Source of the DNA: Acidobacteriota bacterium | Lineage (GTDB): Bacteria; Acidobacteriota; Thermoanaerobaculia; Gp7-AA8 | Direction of reading: 5' to 3' | DNA: 64,000 nucleotides | Assembly (NCBI GenBank): GCA_003223645.1 | Contig: QHVT01000022.1 | Span: 33,684 to 97,683 of the forward strand | In this document: positions 33,035-41,510 of the stretch, in pieces | Position numbering within the stretch: the stretch's first letter is position 1 | How the letters are laid out: each line of letters opens with the position of its first letter | Translations under genes and position numbers: made by a program | Notes under the pieces: generated by a model | What the model saw: only the letters and a program-made list of their open reading frames with translations | Told to the model about the DNA's origin: nothing | Databases searched by the model: none

Positions 33035-35397
33035 CGATGTTCGCGCCGCACGATCTCGGCGGTGAAGCGGAGATACGCGCTCATGAGCCGCGCGCGGCGA
33101 TGCTCGGCGTTCGCGTCGCCGAGGGGCGTCATGTTGTGCGTCAGCAGCGCGAACGTCTGAAGCCACGTCAGATTGCGATCGACGACACGGCCGCTTTCGT
33201 ATTCGACCGACGGCAAGTCGTCAACATGCGGCGGAACGTCTCGCGTGATGCGCTCGACTTCGCGCGGCCCAAGGAGCAACGCGATGCGCAAGTCGGCGGG
33301 CGTTCGCATGTTGATCTCCGACAGCTCGAGCGCGACGACCGGCGTCCAATGCGCCGCAATGCGATCGAACGGAATCTCACCCATCTCCAATCGTCCGATG
33401 ACGATTGTGTACGGGTTCAGCTCGTTCGGCACGTACCAGATCGTCACGTTGGGAAAGACGTCGTGGAACGCGCGCACGATCTGCAGATAGTTGTGCGTCG
33501 TCAGCGAGTACATCGGCAGCCACATCGACACGATGCCGCCGGGATTGAGACGCTGCCTGCAAAGTTGAAAGTACTCGCGCGTATAAAGCGAGCCGTTGCC
33601 GGCGTAGCGCGGATGGATGGAGTCGGAGAGGATGACGTCGAACTTTTCGCGCGCGGCGAGCACGTAGTTGCGGCCGTCGTTGATCTCGACGTGCACGCGC
33701 GGATCACGCAGGACGCCATGATTCACGCGTCCCAGCCGCGCGTTCGACACTTCGAGCACCTCGGGGGAAATCTCCGCGATCGTGATGTTCGAGACCGGAT
33801 GGCGCGACACCGCCCACGCCGTGCCGCCGCTGCCGAAGCCGATGTGCAGCACGCGCTTCGGATTCGGATGCAGCAGCAGCGGGATGTGGCCCTGCAGTTT
33901 CTGCGTGCCGATCAAGTCGCCCGCCGTGCCGGCGACGTTGACGCCGTTGAGCTCGAGCGAGAGTGAGCCCGGCGCGACTTCGCGCAGCGTCACCGTCGCC
34001 GTCACGTCTTCGCGGAACAGCAGAATCGGCGCGCGCTCCTCGGTGAACATGCCGGCCGAGAGAATCACTTGATCCGGCTTCGCCGCGATGAACGCGATGA
34101 CCACGACGATCGCGGCGACAGCGATCGCGATCCGCCTGCGCAGAAACCACGCGCCGATCGCGAGATTGATGACCGCCATCAGAAACAAACCGTTCTGCGA
34201 TCCGATCAGCCGCACGAGCGCGAAGCCCGCGAGCAACGAGCCGCTGATGCTGCCGAGCGTGTTCGCGAGATACACCTTCCCCACCGCGCGCGCCTCGCCG
34301 CGACTCGCGCTCATCTCGTACAACCGCACCGTGAGCGGAAACGCGGCGCCCATCAGCGCAGTCGGAATCACCAGCATCACGAGCGACGCGGCGAGCATCG
34401 GCGGGAACTGCGAATAGACGCCCGCGCCGACGAAAAGCTTCGCGAACGCAAACAACAAGTCGGCGAAGCGCGTGAAGCCGTGAACCTGCAACACGAGCGC
34501 AACCGCGAGCGCCAGCTCAATGCATCCGAGGATCGACGCGACGTCGATCCGCCGAATGAATCGCTCAATCAAAGCGCTGCCGATCGCGATGCCAATGAGA
34601 AACGAGAACAGCATCAACGAATACGCATACACGCTGCTCCCGATGTGCAGCACGAGGATGCGCGACCAGAACACCTCGTCCGCAATCGCGGCCAGTCCCA
34701 TCAGAAACGAAGCAACCAGAACAAAGGAGAGCGGGCGTCCCGCCCGCCCTTCGCCGGGAGCGGGCGAGACGCCCGCTCTCCTCGGAACCAACACCGCCAC
34801 CACAGCCAGCGAAAAATTCAGCACCACGGCGACTAAGATCGTCGTCAGCAATCCGAAGCGCGGAATCAGCACGAACCCCGCGAGCGCCACGCCCGTCGTC
34901 GCGCCGAACGTGTTGACGGCATACAACGCCGACACCGCCGTCCCGTTCCCCTGCTCGTCGCCGGTGAACCAGCGCACCAGCAGCGGCAACGTCCCGCCCA
35001 TCAAAATCGTGGGCGGCAAAAGAAAAGCCGCCGCCAGCAAGCCGCGCACGAGCGTCGTCAACAGCGAGCTACCATGCACCGCCGGAAACGCCGCGACATA
35101 CGCGCGATTCAACAGCTCGAACGCATTCGGCGAAAACGCCCCGATCCCGCCGATCAGCGCCTCGACGATCGCATACACCAGCAGCAACCGCGACGCCGCA
35201 ATCGATCGGCTGAACAAAAACGCCCCGATCCCCAGCCCGCCAAGAAACACCGCGATGAGCGTCGCCGCCGCATACACCGTATTGCCGAAGATCAACCCGA
35301 GATACTTCAGCCAAACGACCTGATACAGCAGCGCGCTGATGCCGGAGGTGAAGAAGAGGGAGAGAAGAAGGACCCTCCCGCCGCGCTCGGACGTCAC
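33031..35397 (-). CDS. Membrane-fused spermidine-synthase-like protein
   Basis: A 788-residue protein with an MFS-like N-terminal membrane half (LFFTSGISALLYQVVWLKYL and at least ten further helices) and a C-terminal SpeE-like Rossmann domain. The latter shows VLHIGFGSGGTAWAVSRHPV, then EISPEVLEVS, INDGRNYVLA and FDVILSDSIHPRYAGNGSLY. True polyamine synthases have an Asp at the D-x-x-D gate; here the motif is SDSIHP, so aminopropyl transfer is uncertain. Family members are generally uncharacterised. A loop between helices contains PRRAGVSPAPGEGRAGRP, encoded by a palindromic repeat inserted in frame (34725-34783). Confidence 0.9.
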   Translation of the reverse strand: MTSERGGRVLLLSLFFTSGISALLYQVVWLKYLGLIFGNTVYAAATLIAVFLGGLGIGAFLFSRSIAASRLLLVYAIVEALIGGIGAFSPNAFELLNRAYVAAFPAVHGSSLLTTLVRGLLAAAFLLPPTILMGGTLPLLVRWFTGDEQGNGTAVSALYAVNTFGATTGVALAGFVLIPRFGLLTTILVAVVLNFSLAVVAVLVPRRAGVSPAPGEGRAGRPLSFVLVASFLMGLAAIADEVFWSRILVLHIGSSVYAYSLMLFSFLIGIAIGSALIERFIRRIDVASILGCIELALAVALVLQVHGFTRFADLLFAFAKLFVGAGVYSQFPPMLAASLVMLVIPTALMGAAFPLTVRLYEMSASRGEARAVGKVYLANTLGSISGSLLAGFALVRLIGSQNGLFLMAVINLAIGAWFLRRRIAIAVAAIVVVIAFIAAKPDQVILSAGMFTEERAPILLFREDVTATVTLREVAPGSLSLELNGVNVAGTAGDLIGTQKLQGHIPLLLHPNPKRVLHIGFGSGGTAWAVSRHPVSNITIAEISPEVLEVSNARLGRVNHGVLRDPRVHVEINDGRNYVLAAREKFDVILSDSIHPRYAGNGSLYTREYFQLCRQRLNPGGIVSMWLPMYSLTTHNYLQIVRAFHDVFPNVTIWYVPNELNPYTIVIGRLEMGEIPFDRIAAHWTPVVALELSEINMRTPADLRIALLLGPREVERITRDVPPHVDDLPSVEYESGRVVDRNLTWLQTFALLTHNMTPLGDANAEHRRARLMSAYLRFTAEIVRREHR
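34725..34783. repeat. In-frame palindromic repeat inside the spermidine-synthase-like gene
   Basis: Perfect 15-bp arms AGGAGAGCGGGCGTC and GACGCCCGCTCTCCT flank a GC-rich centre that contains a second CCGCCCGCCC/GGGAGCGGGC pairing. It encodes RRAGVSPAPGEGRAGRP within the coding sequence without breaking the frame. The peptide looks foreign between two membrane segments. It resembles the in-frame palindromic elements known from Rickettsia in behaviour, not in sequence. Confidence 0.85.
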
Positions 35398-35414
35398 GGG
35401 GGGAACGATAGCTC

Positions 35415-35580
35415 AGATGAGGGCAGAGGGCAGAAGGCAGAGGGCAGAAGGCAGAAGGCAGAAGTGAGAAGTTGATGTTGTGAGGTGCGAAGGAAGAATT
35501 CAGAATTCTTAACTCGAACCTCGAACCTCGCACTTCTGCCTTCTGCCTTCTGCCTTCTGCCTTCTGCTTTCTGCCTTCAA
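35415..35580. repeat. Large inverted GGCAGAAG minisatellite
   Basis: The left arm is a run of GGCAGA(A/G)G units (35418-35466). The right arm is the complementary CTTCTGC run (35532-35578). The loop between them contains GAATTCAGAATTC and the direct repeat TCGAACCTCGAACCTCGCA. The arms could pair over about 45 bp. It fills the gap between two minus-strand genes and ends within the stop region of the PLD gene. Confidence 0.9.
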
Positions 35581-36818
35581 AGATGCCCCTCAATAAACGG
35601 CACCACCACCACCCGCGCCGCCCACACTCGCAATGACAAATGCGGCAGGTGGAAGCCGCGCACGATCCAGGCGTTGTCCATGTGCGCGTTGATCGACGCG
35701 AGCACTTCGCGTGCGGTCGTTTCGTCCTCGGTGATGCAGACGACTTCGGAGTCGAGGTTTTGGGAGCGCCAGTCGATGTTATAGGAGCCGACGACCACGA
35801 CGCGTCCGTCGATCACCGCGGTCTTTGCGTGGAGCATGTTCGGGCCTTTGTACTCGCGCACGTCGATGCCGGCGCGGATGAGGCCGCGGCGGTATTTGAT
35901 GTAGCCGGCCTGCGGGAGGACGCCGTCGCATGAGCGCAGCGAATTCGTGAGGACGGTGACGGGCACGCCATCCTTCACCTTTTTCGCGAGCAGCTCGCGC
36001 AGCGGTTTCGACGGGATGAGGTACGGCGACTCGATGACGATCGACTCGCGCGCGTGCTCGATCAGTTTCGTGAGATGCGACGCCACGCGCGGGCCGCTGC
36101 CCGGCACGAGCGGGTCGTGCAGGAAGCGCACGGCTCCGACGTCGCGCTGCCCCTCCGACCAGTCATGGTTCGTGTTCAGCGCGATCATTCCCGTCGCCTG
36201 CAGCTCTTCGAGCGCACGCGTCAGGTGATCGCGCGCGCGCTCCTTCTCGCGTGCGGACACGTGTACGTCGAGGTCCGCGACGTGCTTGCTCGTCCAGACG
36301 TTTTCGAAGTGGCTGTCCGCATCGCGGGCGGACTCCCCTTCGACGTACACGTCGCGATCGACATAGTTTTTCTTCGCCATCCCGAAGTACGCCTCGGCGA
36401 GGTTGCGTCCGCCGGCGATGTATCGCTCGCCGTCGACGACGACCACCTTCTCGTGCATCCGCCGGAACAGCCAGCTCGGATGGCGCAGCGTGATCGGGTG
36501 AAAGACGCGCACCTCCACGCCTTCGTCGCGCAGATGCGCGAGGACGGCTTTCGGGATGTGCGAGAAATTCGCGTCGACGATCAGCTGCACGCTCGGAACG
36601 CCGCGCCGCCGCGCCTCGCGCAGCAGAGCGAGCGCGCCGAGGGTGATGCGATCGTTGCGCGCGAGAAAGTAGAGCGCGTGCACTTCGCGCTGCGACTGCT
36701 GGATGATGTCGACGCGAGCCTGCACCGCTCCGCGATCGTCATCGAGGACGCGGAACACGTCCGCGTGCAGCGTCACGGTGACGGCGAGAAGAAACCCGAA
36801 CCCGATGCGTCCGCGCAC
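35577..36818 (-). CDS. Secreted phospholipase D-family protein (two HKD motifs)
   Basis: A 413-residue protein of the PLD/cardiolipin-synthase superfamily. The signal-like N-terminus is GFGFLLAVTVTLHA after a GTG start at 36818, 8 bp behind the OsmC stop. Both catalytic motifs are present: MHEKVVVVDGERYIAGGRN and LHAKTAVIDGRVVVVGSYN. Each HKD is followed by the usual G-G/S and Asn. The inter-domain region carries ESPYLIPSKPLRELL, typical of cardiolipin-synthase-like enzymes. It probably hydrolyses or transfers phosphatidyl groups in the periplasm. The C-terminal residues end at a minisatellite. Confidence 0.9.
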   Translation of the reverse strand: MRGRIGFGFLLAVTVTLHADVFRVLDDDRGAVQARVDIIQQSQREVHALYFLARNDRITLGALALLREARRRGVPSVQLIVDANFSHIPKAVLAHLRDEGVEVRVFHPITLRHPSWLFRRMHEKVVVVDGERYIAGGRNLAEAYFGMAKKNYVDRDVYVEGESARDADSHFENVWTSKHVADLDVHVSAREKERARDHLTRALEELQATGMIALNTNHDWSEGQRDVGAVRFLHDPLVPGSGPRVASHLTKLIEHARESIVIESPYLIPSKPLRELLAKKVKDGVPVTVLTNSLRSCDGVLPQAGYIKYRRGLIRAGIDVREYKGPNMLHAKTAVIDGRVVVVGSYNIDWRSQNLDSEVVCITEDETTAREVLASINAHMDNAWIVRGFHLPHLSLRVWAARVVVVPFIEGHL

Positions 36819-36826
36819 GACATCGG

Positions 36827-37252
36827 CTAACTCAGCAAGATTTCGTCCACTTTGATCTCCGACGACAATGTTTTCGCGACCGGGCAGCGCGCGGCAACCG
36901 AAAACAGTTTCTGCCGCTGCTCTTCAGTGAGAGGGCCGAGCAATGCGATCTCGACGCGAAAGCGATGGATGTAGCCGCTCTGCGTCGCGCAGTCCGCGCA
37001 GTCTTTCGCGTACTGGCGGTCATGCGTCACTTTCACGTCGACGCCTTCGAGCGGCAGCTGCTCGCGCTTCGCGTAGAAGTGCAGCGTCATGACCGTGCAT
37101 CCGCCGAGGGCGGAGGCCAGCATGTCGTACGGCGTGGGACCTTCTCCGCCGCCGCCGGCCTCGGGCGGCTCATCGAGCACGAATCGATGCGGACCGGCCT
37201 CAACCTCAGTGCGGAATGAACCGCGGGCGTGAAGCATTACTGGCGTAGTCAT
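36827..37252 (-). CDS. OsmC-family peroxidase/thiol protein
   Basis: A 141-residue OsmC-like protein that reduces organic hydroperoxides by means of two cysteines. Cys52 lies in ALGGCTVMTLHFYA and Cys123 in ARCPVAKTLSSE, the conserved pair of the family. GPTPYDMLASAL is the typical motif before the first Cys. An additional CADC at 85-88 is unusual and could bind metal. Cytoplasmic. It is upstream of the PLD gene by 8 bp, and divergent from the L,D-transpeptidase across a 54-bp gap. Confidence 0.93.
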   Translation of the reverse strand: MTTPVMLHARGSFRTEVEAGPHRFVLDEPPEAGGGGEGPTPYDMLASALGGCTVMTLHFYAKREQLPLEGVDVKVTHDRQYAKDCADCATQSGYIHRFRVEIALLGPLTEEQRQKLFSVAARCPVAKTLSSEIKVDEILLS

Positions 37253-37306
37253 CTGAGCATCCTACTGCTAAGATTTCGTCCAAGAATTCGGTAACTAAGG
37301 TCCTGA

Positions 37307-37978
37307 ATGAAACGAATCGTCCTCGCCACGGCTGTTGTCCTCGCGTTTATTGCGGCGCCTGCTTCGCAGGCGGCGATCAAATCCGACTCTCTCGTCAAAG
37401 CTCTTCTGCAGCAGGCGCCCGGCCTGCGCGGCGAAGTGCTTCGTCTCGCGCTGAGCGCGACGCAGAAAGCATCCGAGGAAGGATTGCTGAAGCGTCGCGA
37501 CCTGCTCACCGTCATCGACTACTCGCTGCCGTCGACGCAGCCGCGCCTCTTCGTTTTCAATCTCGCCACGCGCAAGCTGCTGTTCCGCGAGCTCGTCGCG
37601 CACGGAAGAAACAGCGGCGACAATGAGGCCACGTTCTTCTCGAATTCTCCCGGCAGCCTGGCCACGAGCCTCGGCCTCTTCGTCACCGCCGACACCTACT
37701 TCGGCAACAACGGCTACTCGCTGCGGCTCAAAGGCCTCGAAGAAGGCATCAACGACATGGCGTGGGATCGCGCGATCGTGATGCATGGCGCCGCGTACGT
37801 CAGCCGCGCCGCGATCAGGGCGCTCGGACGCCTCGGCCGCAGCTGGGGATGCCCGGCCGTGCGGCAGGAGATCGCGAAGAAGATGATCGACACGCTGCGC
37901 GGTGGAACGGCGATCTTCGCGTACTATCCGCAACCGAAGTGGCTGCACAGTTCTCCGTTCGTTTCGGCGTCGCGCTAG
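37307..37978 (+). CDS. Murein L,D-transpeptidase catalytic domain (YkuD_2-type) protein
   Basis: A 223-residue exported protein of the YkuD_2 type (PF13645, as I recall it). The signal peptide is RIVLATAVVLAFIAAPASQA. The catalytic pair is His160 (DRAIVMHGAAYVS) and Cys182 (GRSWGCPAVRQEIAKK). The fold also shows LFVFNLATRKLLFRELVAHG and NEATFFSNSPGSLATSLG, both family hallmarks. The likely role is cross-linking or remodelling peptidoglycan in the periplasm. The 3' end overlaps the next gene by 40 bp if that gene starts at the GTG at 37939. Confidence 0.93.
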   Translation: MKRIVLATAVVLAFIAAPASQAAIKSDSLVKALLQQAPGLRGEVLRLALSATQKASEEGLLKRRDLLTVIDYSLPSTQPRLFVFNLATRKLLFRELVAHGRNSGDNEATFFSNSPGSLATSLGLFVTADTYFGNNGYSLRLKGLEEGINDMAWDRAIVMHGAAYVSRAAIRALGRLGRSWGCPAVRQEIAKKMIDTLRGGTAIFAYYPQPKWLHSSPFVSASR

Positions 37979-38937
37979 CGGTCTTCACGATCGCGGCGGC
38001 CGACATCTTCGCGTGTGCGCCCGCTCCGCACGCCGGCGAGAACGTCGCGATCGTCGAAGAGTCGGCGATCATCCAGTGGAATCCGTCGACGAAGACGGAG
38101 AACTTCACGCGCCGCGCGACGTTCCGCGGCACCGCGCGCGACTTCGGCTTCCTCGTGCCGACGCCGACCGCGCCGCAGCTCGAAGAAGTGAAGGACGACG
38201 TCTTCGATCAGCTCGAGCAGAAAACGCGGCGCGAGACGGTGCAGAAGACGACGACGGAGATCGACTGGACGCCGCTCGTGCTGGCGCTCCTCGGAAGACG
38301 TCGCCTCGGCGAAACTGCGACTGCCGGCCGCGCGCCGGTGGAAGTGCTGGAGACGAAGAAGCTCGCCGGCTACGAAGCGTCGGTGCTCGACGCGACGGAT
38401 GCAAGCGCGCTGAACACGTGGCTCACGAACTACGGCTACGCGACGACACCCGATCTCGCGGCCTGGCTCGACGCGTACATCAAGCAGGGCTGGAAGATCA
38501 CAGCCTTCAAGATCGACAAGGCCGCGAGCGAGCAGGCGCGCAGCGCCGCGATCAAGATGACGTTCACCACCGAGCGCCCGTTCTTCCCCTATCGCGAGCC
38601 GCAATCGACACTGCCGTACGACTCCGTCCGCTCACTCATCATCTACTTCCTCGGACCGGAGCGCGTCGCCGGCAAGATCGGCACGAACGTCTTCTGGCCG
38701 GGCGTGTTGATGTGGAGCAAGAACGTCGACCCGCAGACGCGACTCACGAAATTCGTCGACACCTCGCGCATCCGCCCCGGCAACGATGACTTGTATTTCT
38801 CGCGCGACGCGGATCAGAGCGCGTATGTCCCGCCGCCGTACGTCGAGGAAACCGTGAAGAAGACGTGGGTGCCGTCCGACGTGATCGTGCTTGGACTCAT
38901 GCTCATCGCCGTCGGCGTCCGGCGTTTTCGTCGCTAG
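37939..38937 (+). CDS. DUF2330-type secreted/membrane protein
   Basis: A 332-residue protein. A hydrophobic start (FGVALAVFTIAAADIFA) leads to CAPAPHAGENVAIVEESAI, the typical DUF2330 opening with a Cys after the signal. LSTWL-like TWLTNYGYATTPDLAAWLDA and the C-terminal single membrane helix (VIVLGLMLIAVGVRRFRR) also fit. No ATG exists near the signal peptide; the only suitable start is GTG at 37939, inside the end of the transpeptidase gene. That suggests translational coupling. Function unknown. The stop codon is in an 18-bp tandem duplication. Confidence 0.8.
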   Translation: MAAQFSVRFGVALAVFTIAAADIFACAPAPHAGENVAIVEESAIIQWNPSTKTENFTRRATFRGTARDFGFLVPTPTAPQLEEVKDDVFDQLEQKTRRETVQKTTTEIDWTPLVLALLGRRRLGETATAGRAPVEVLETKKLAGYEASVLDATDASALNTWLTNYGYATTPDLAAWLDAYIKQGWKITAFKIDKAASEQARSAAIKMTFTTERPFFPYREPQSTLPYDSVRSLIIYFLGPERVAGKIGTNVFWPGVLMWSKNVDPQTRLTKFVDTSRIRPGNDDLYFSRDADQSAYVPPPYVEETVKKTWVPSDVIVLGLMLIAVGVRRFRR

Positions 38938-38966
38938 ATCGTTCACTGTCGCTAGATCGTTCACTT
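38931..38966. repeat. 18-bp tandem duplication across the DUF2330 stop codon
   Basis: TCGCTAGATCGTTCACT(G/T) occurs twice in a row; the first copy contains the TAG stop. The second copy abuts palindrome A1. It may be a target-site-like duplication from insertion of the repeat or a replication slippage product. Confidence 0.8.
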
Positions 38967-39066
38967 TTGTGGCGACCGCTGCCCTCAGCGGTCGCGGCGG
39001 CGCAAAAGCGCCGCTTGGCGCCGCCATGGGCGGCGCTGTGACCGCTGGGGGCAGCGGTCACCACAA
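38967..39066. repeat. GACCGCTGCCCTCAGCGGTC palindrome family A, copy 1
   Basis: A 100-bp composite palindrome between convergent genes. Each end carries TTGTGG or CCACAA. Each arm contains its own hairpin, GACCGCTGCCCTCAGCGGTC and a close variant TGACCGCTGGGGGCAGCGGT. The middle is a GCGGCGGCGC.../GGCGCCGCC pairing. The architecture, two REP-like hairpins around a central stem, is like a bacterial interspersed mosaic element. Other copies: 45999-46093 and 48301-48397. Confidence 0.92.
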
Positions 39067-39075
39067 ACGACCTAA

Positions 39076-40605
39076 CTAATCACATCCCAATCGCTTCGCC
39101 ACCACCGCGTGCGGATACAACGTCCGCGCGGCGCGCGCGTGCTCGCAGCGCTGCTTGCGCGGACCGCCGCGCGCGAGGCGCACGCGCAATCGGAAATTGC
39201 CGGGATCGATTGTCGCGGCGTGCGCGAGCGATGCGCGATCGCTGTGCGTCACGTAGATCTGCATCGCGATCAATTGCGACGCGCTGCGGAAAGCGCCGAG
39301 GAGGGAAACGAGGAGAACGAGGATGACGATCCATTGGCGACGCGGCGCTTCGTCGGGACACGACAGCGCGCCGAGCGCTGTCCAGACGATGAACGCCGGA
39401 ATCGCGAGGAGCAGCACGGCGTCAAACAGACCCGCGACCAGCGCGCCGGTGATCGTCGCGAGCAACGCGGCGCGTTCGAGGCCGTCGTTCGATTTGCGGA
39501 AGAACAGAGCGAGGAACGCGAGCGCGAGGAGCGCAGCTGCGATCGGGCCGCGCTCGGAGACGGCAGCGATCCAGTCGCTGCTCGGCCACGGATTGAACGT
39601 CATGCCGGGCTCGGAGTCGTTCATCGAGGGATCGCTCTTCGGCGCGAACGCGGGATAGACGACCGCCCAGTTGCCGGCACCGGCGCCGAGGAGCGGATGG
39701 TGCAGCGCCATGTTCAGCGAGCGCTCGTATTGCACGAGGCGTCCGTGTCCGGAGCCGCCCCCGTAGTCGGCGACGCGCCTCATCGTCTCGAGATACGGAT
39801 TGTCGCTGCGCCAGTGGAGCGAGTTCGGAAGCACGAGCGCAGCGCCGACCGCGACGCACGCGATGAGCGCGACTCCGGCGAGACGACCGAACACGCGCTG
39901 CCGCGTGAAGATGAGCGTCGCGAGGAAGACGACGAGCACCGCCGCGAATGCGAGCCACGCGGCGCGCGAGCGCGTGAGGACGAGCGACGCGATGGTGATC
40001 GCAGCGCCGATCGACCAGAGCCAGTAGCGGCGCGCGCGCAATGCGGCGAAGAGCACGAGCGGAAACCCGAACGCGGCGACGTGAGCGACGAAGTTGCGAT
40101 TGCCGAGCGTGCCGCCGGGCGCGCGCTGTTCGGAAAAGAAATCGAGATCGAGTCCGTACGTTTGCAGGAGCGACGTCACGGCCGCGGCAATGACCGCGAG
40201 TGCGAGTCCGCGCACGAGCGGCTCGCCGAGTCCTGCCTCGCGCAATCCGCGCGCGGTCCAGAAGAGCACGACGCTCGATGCGCTGATCGCGACCGCGCGC
40301 ATCGCCAGCCACGGATTCGGCGCGAAGATCGCGGAGAGCGCGCTCACCAGCAGGAACAGCGCGAGCAGCCGATCGACGCGCGACGCGGTCGCGCGGGCCA
40401 CGAGGATGCCGGCGAGAAGCGCGGTCACGTGGAGGACGAGCTCTTTCGGGACGAAGAAGCGATCGAGTTCGAAGGCGTGGAGCGTCGTCGCGATGAGGAC
40501 GACCGCGAGCGCGCCGGCCTGCACGATGCGCAGCGCGATCCGCGCACGGCGGTTTACGAACTGTTGCACGCCGTGCGTCTCGACTTGTGTAACGTTCGTC
40601 TCCAT
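39076..40605 (-). CDS. O-antigen ligase-like polytopic membrane protein
   Basis: A 509-residue protein with about twelve hydrophobic segments (ALAVVLIATTLHAFE, LALFLLVSALSAIFA, FAAVLVVFLATLIF and others). It has the pattern of the O-antigen ligase/Wzy family: an early GGTLGNRNFVAHVAAFG segment and a large periplasmic loop with LNMALHHPLLGAGAGNWAVV (H-P-x-L-G-x-G-x-G-N). It would transfer or polymerise a lipid-linked glycan at the periplasmic face. The predicted ATG at 40605 overlaps the ATG of the divergent gene at 40604; a GTG 45 bases downstream is an alternative start. Confidence 0.85.
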   Translation of the reverse strand: METNVTQVETHGVQQFVNRRARIALRIVQAGALAVVLIATTLHAFELDRFFVPKELVLHVTALLAGILVARATASRVDRLLALFLLVSALSAIFAPNPWLAMRAVAISASSVVLFWTARGLREAGLGEPLVRGLALAVIAAAVTSLLQTYGLDLDFFSEQRAPGGTLGNRNFVAHVAAFGFPLVLFAALRARRYWLWSIGAAITIASLVLTRSRAAWLAFAAVLVVFLATLIFTRQRVFGRLAGVALIACVAVGAALVLPNSLHWRSDNPYLETMRRVADYGGGSGHGRLVQYERSLNMALHHPLLGAGAGNWAVVYPAFAPKSDPSMNDSEPGMTFNPWPSSDWIAAVSERGPIAAALLALAFLALFFRKSNDGLERAALLATITGALVAGLFDAVLLLAIPAFIVWTALGALSCPDEAPRRQWIVILVLLVSLLGAFRSASQLIAMQIYVTHSDRASLAHAATIDPGNFRLRVRLARGGPRKQRCEHARAARTLYPHAVVAKRLGCD

Positions 40606-41497
40606 GACCCGAATCCTATCCGTCTTCGCGTTGCTCCTTTCCCCTCTTTTTGTTTTCGCCGCCGGCCGCCGCCACGCTTCGCTCCCCGCCGCCACGCACG
40701 ACGGCCGCGTCATCGCCTTTCAATCCGATCGCGACGGACCGTCGCATCTCTTCGTCATGGGCGCCGATGGAAAGAACCAGTTGCGGATCACGAACACGCC
40801 GTCCGACGACATGGGACCCGACTGGAACAACGACGGCAGCGTGCTCGTGTTCGCGTCGTGGAACGGCGAGAGCGCGCCGATGAAGATCGAGACCATCCGC
40901 GCCGACGGCACGCAGCGCCGCACGGTCTACACCGCGCCAGGCAGGAACGAAGTGAGCTGGCCGCGCTTCTCGCCAGACGGAAAGCAGATCGCGTTCAACG
41001 CGGAGAAGGCAAACGGCTACGACATCATCATCGTCAACGCCGACGGCTCGAATCCGCGCGCGTTCCAGAGCCATCTGCCATCCGCGTGGAATCCCGCGTG
41101 GTCGCCGGACGGAAAGCAGATCGCGTTCACCGACTATTCGAAGGGCAAAGCGACGACCGAGTCGCGCACGAAGCTCTACGTCGCGAACGTCGACGGCAGC
41201 GCGCGCCGTCTCGTCGCCGCCCTTCCGGGCATCGCGCAGCTTCCGCGCTGGTCGCAGGACGGCAAACGCATCGCCATCCAGACGTACGAGGGCACGAAAG
41301 ACATCAACATCATCGTCGTCGACATGAGTCGCGGCGAATGGAAGTTCATCACCCATCACGCAACGCCGCCGTACGGCGACGAGACGCCGTCATGGCTGCC
41401 GGACGGACAATTGCTGTTTCAGAGCAACCGCGACGGAGTGATGGACGTGTACCGGATGAACGCGGATGGAAAGCAGCAGTTTCGGCTGACGAAGTAA
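40604..41497 (+). CDS. TolB-like PD40 propeller protein
   Basis: A 297-residue exported protein. The signal peptide (RILSVFALLLSPLFVFAA) fixes the start at 40604. It carries about six PD40/TolB-like blades: SPDGKQIAFNAEKANGYDI, SPDGKQIAFTDYSKGKATT, SQDGKRIAIQTYEGTKDIN and LPDGQLLFQSNRDGVMDVY. Stand-alone propellers of this kind are abundant in Acidobacteriota. Role unknown; binding to envelope proteins is likely. The start codon shares two bases with the divergent start on the other strand. The gene ends before palindromes B2 and C. Confidence 0.87.
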   Translation: MTRILSVFALLLSPLFVFAAGRRHASLPAATHDGRVIAFQSDRDGPSHLFVMGADGKNQLRITNTPSDDMGPDWNNDGSVLVFASWNGESAPMKIETIRADGTQRRTVYTAPGRNEVSWPRFSPDGKQIAFNAEKANGYDIIIVNADGSNPRAFQSHLPSAWNPAWSPDGKQIAFTDYSKGKATTESRTKLYVANVDGSARRLVAALPGIAQLPRWSQDGKRIAIQTYEGTKDINIIVVDMSRGEWKFITHHATPPYGDETPSWLPDGQLLFQSNRDGVMDVYRMNADGKQQFRLTK

Positions 41498-41510
41498 CCA
41501 TCGCAAACAC

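Noticed and set aside
33031..35397. Genuine polyamine biosynthesis enzyme
   Set aside because: The membrane-fused form lacks the expected aspartate gate (SDSIHP), and no decarboxylase is nearby.
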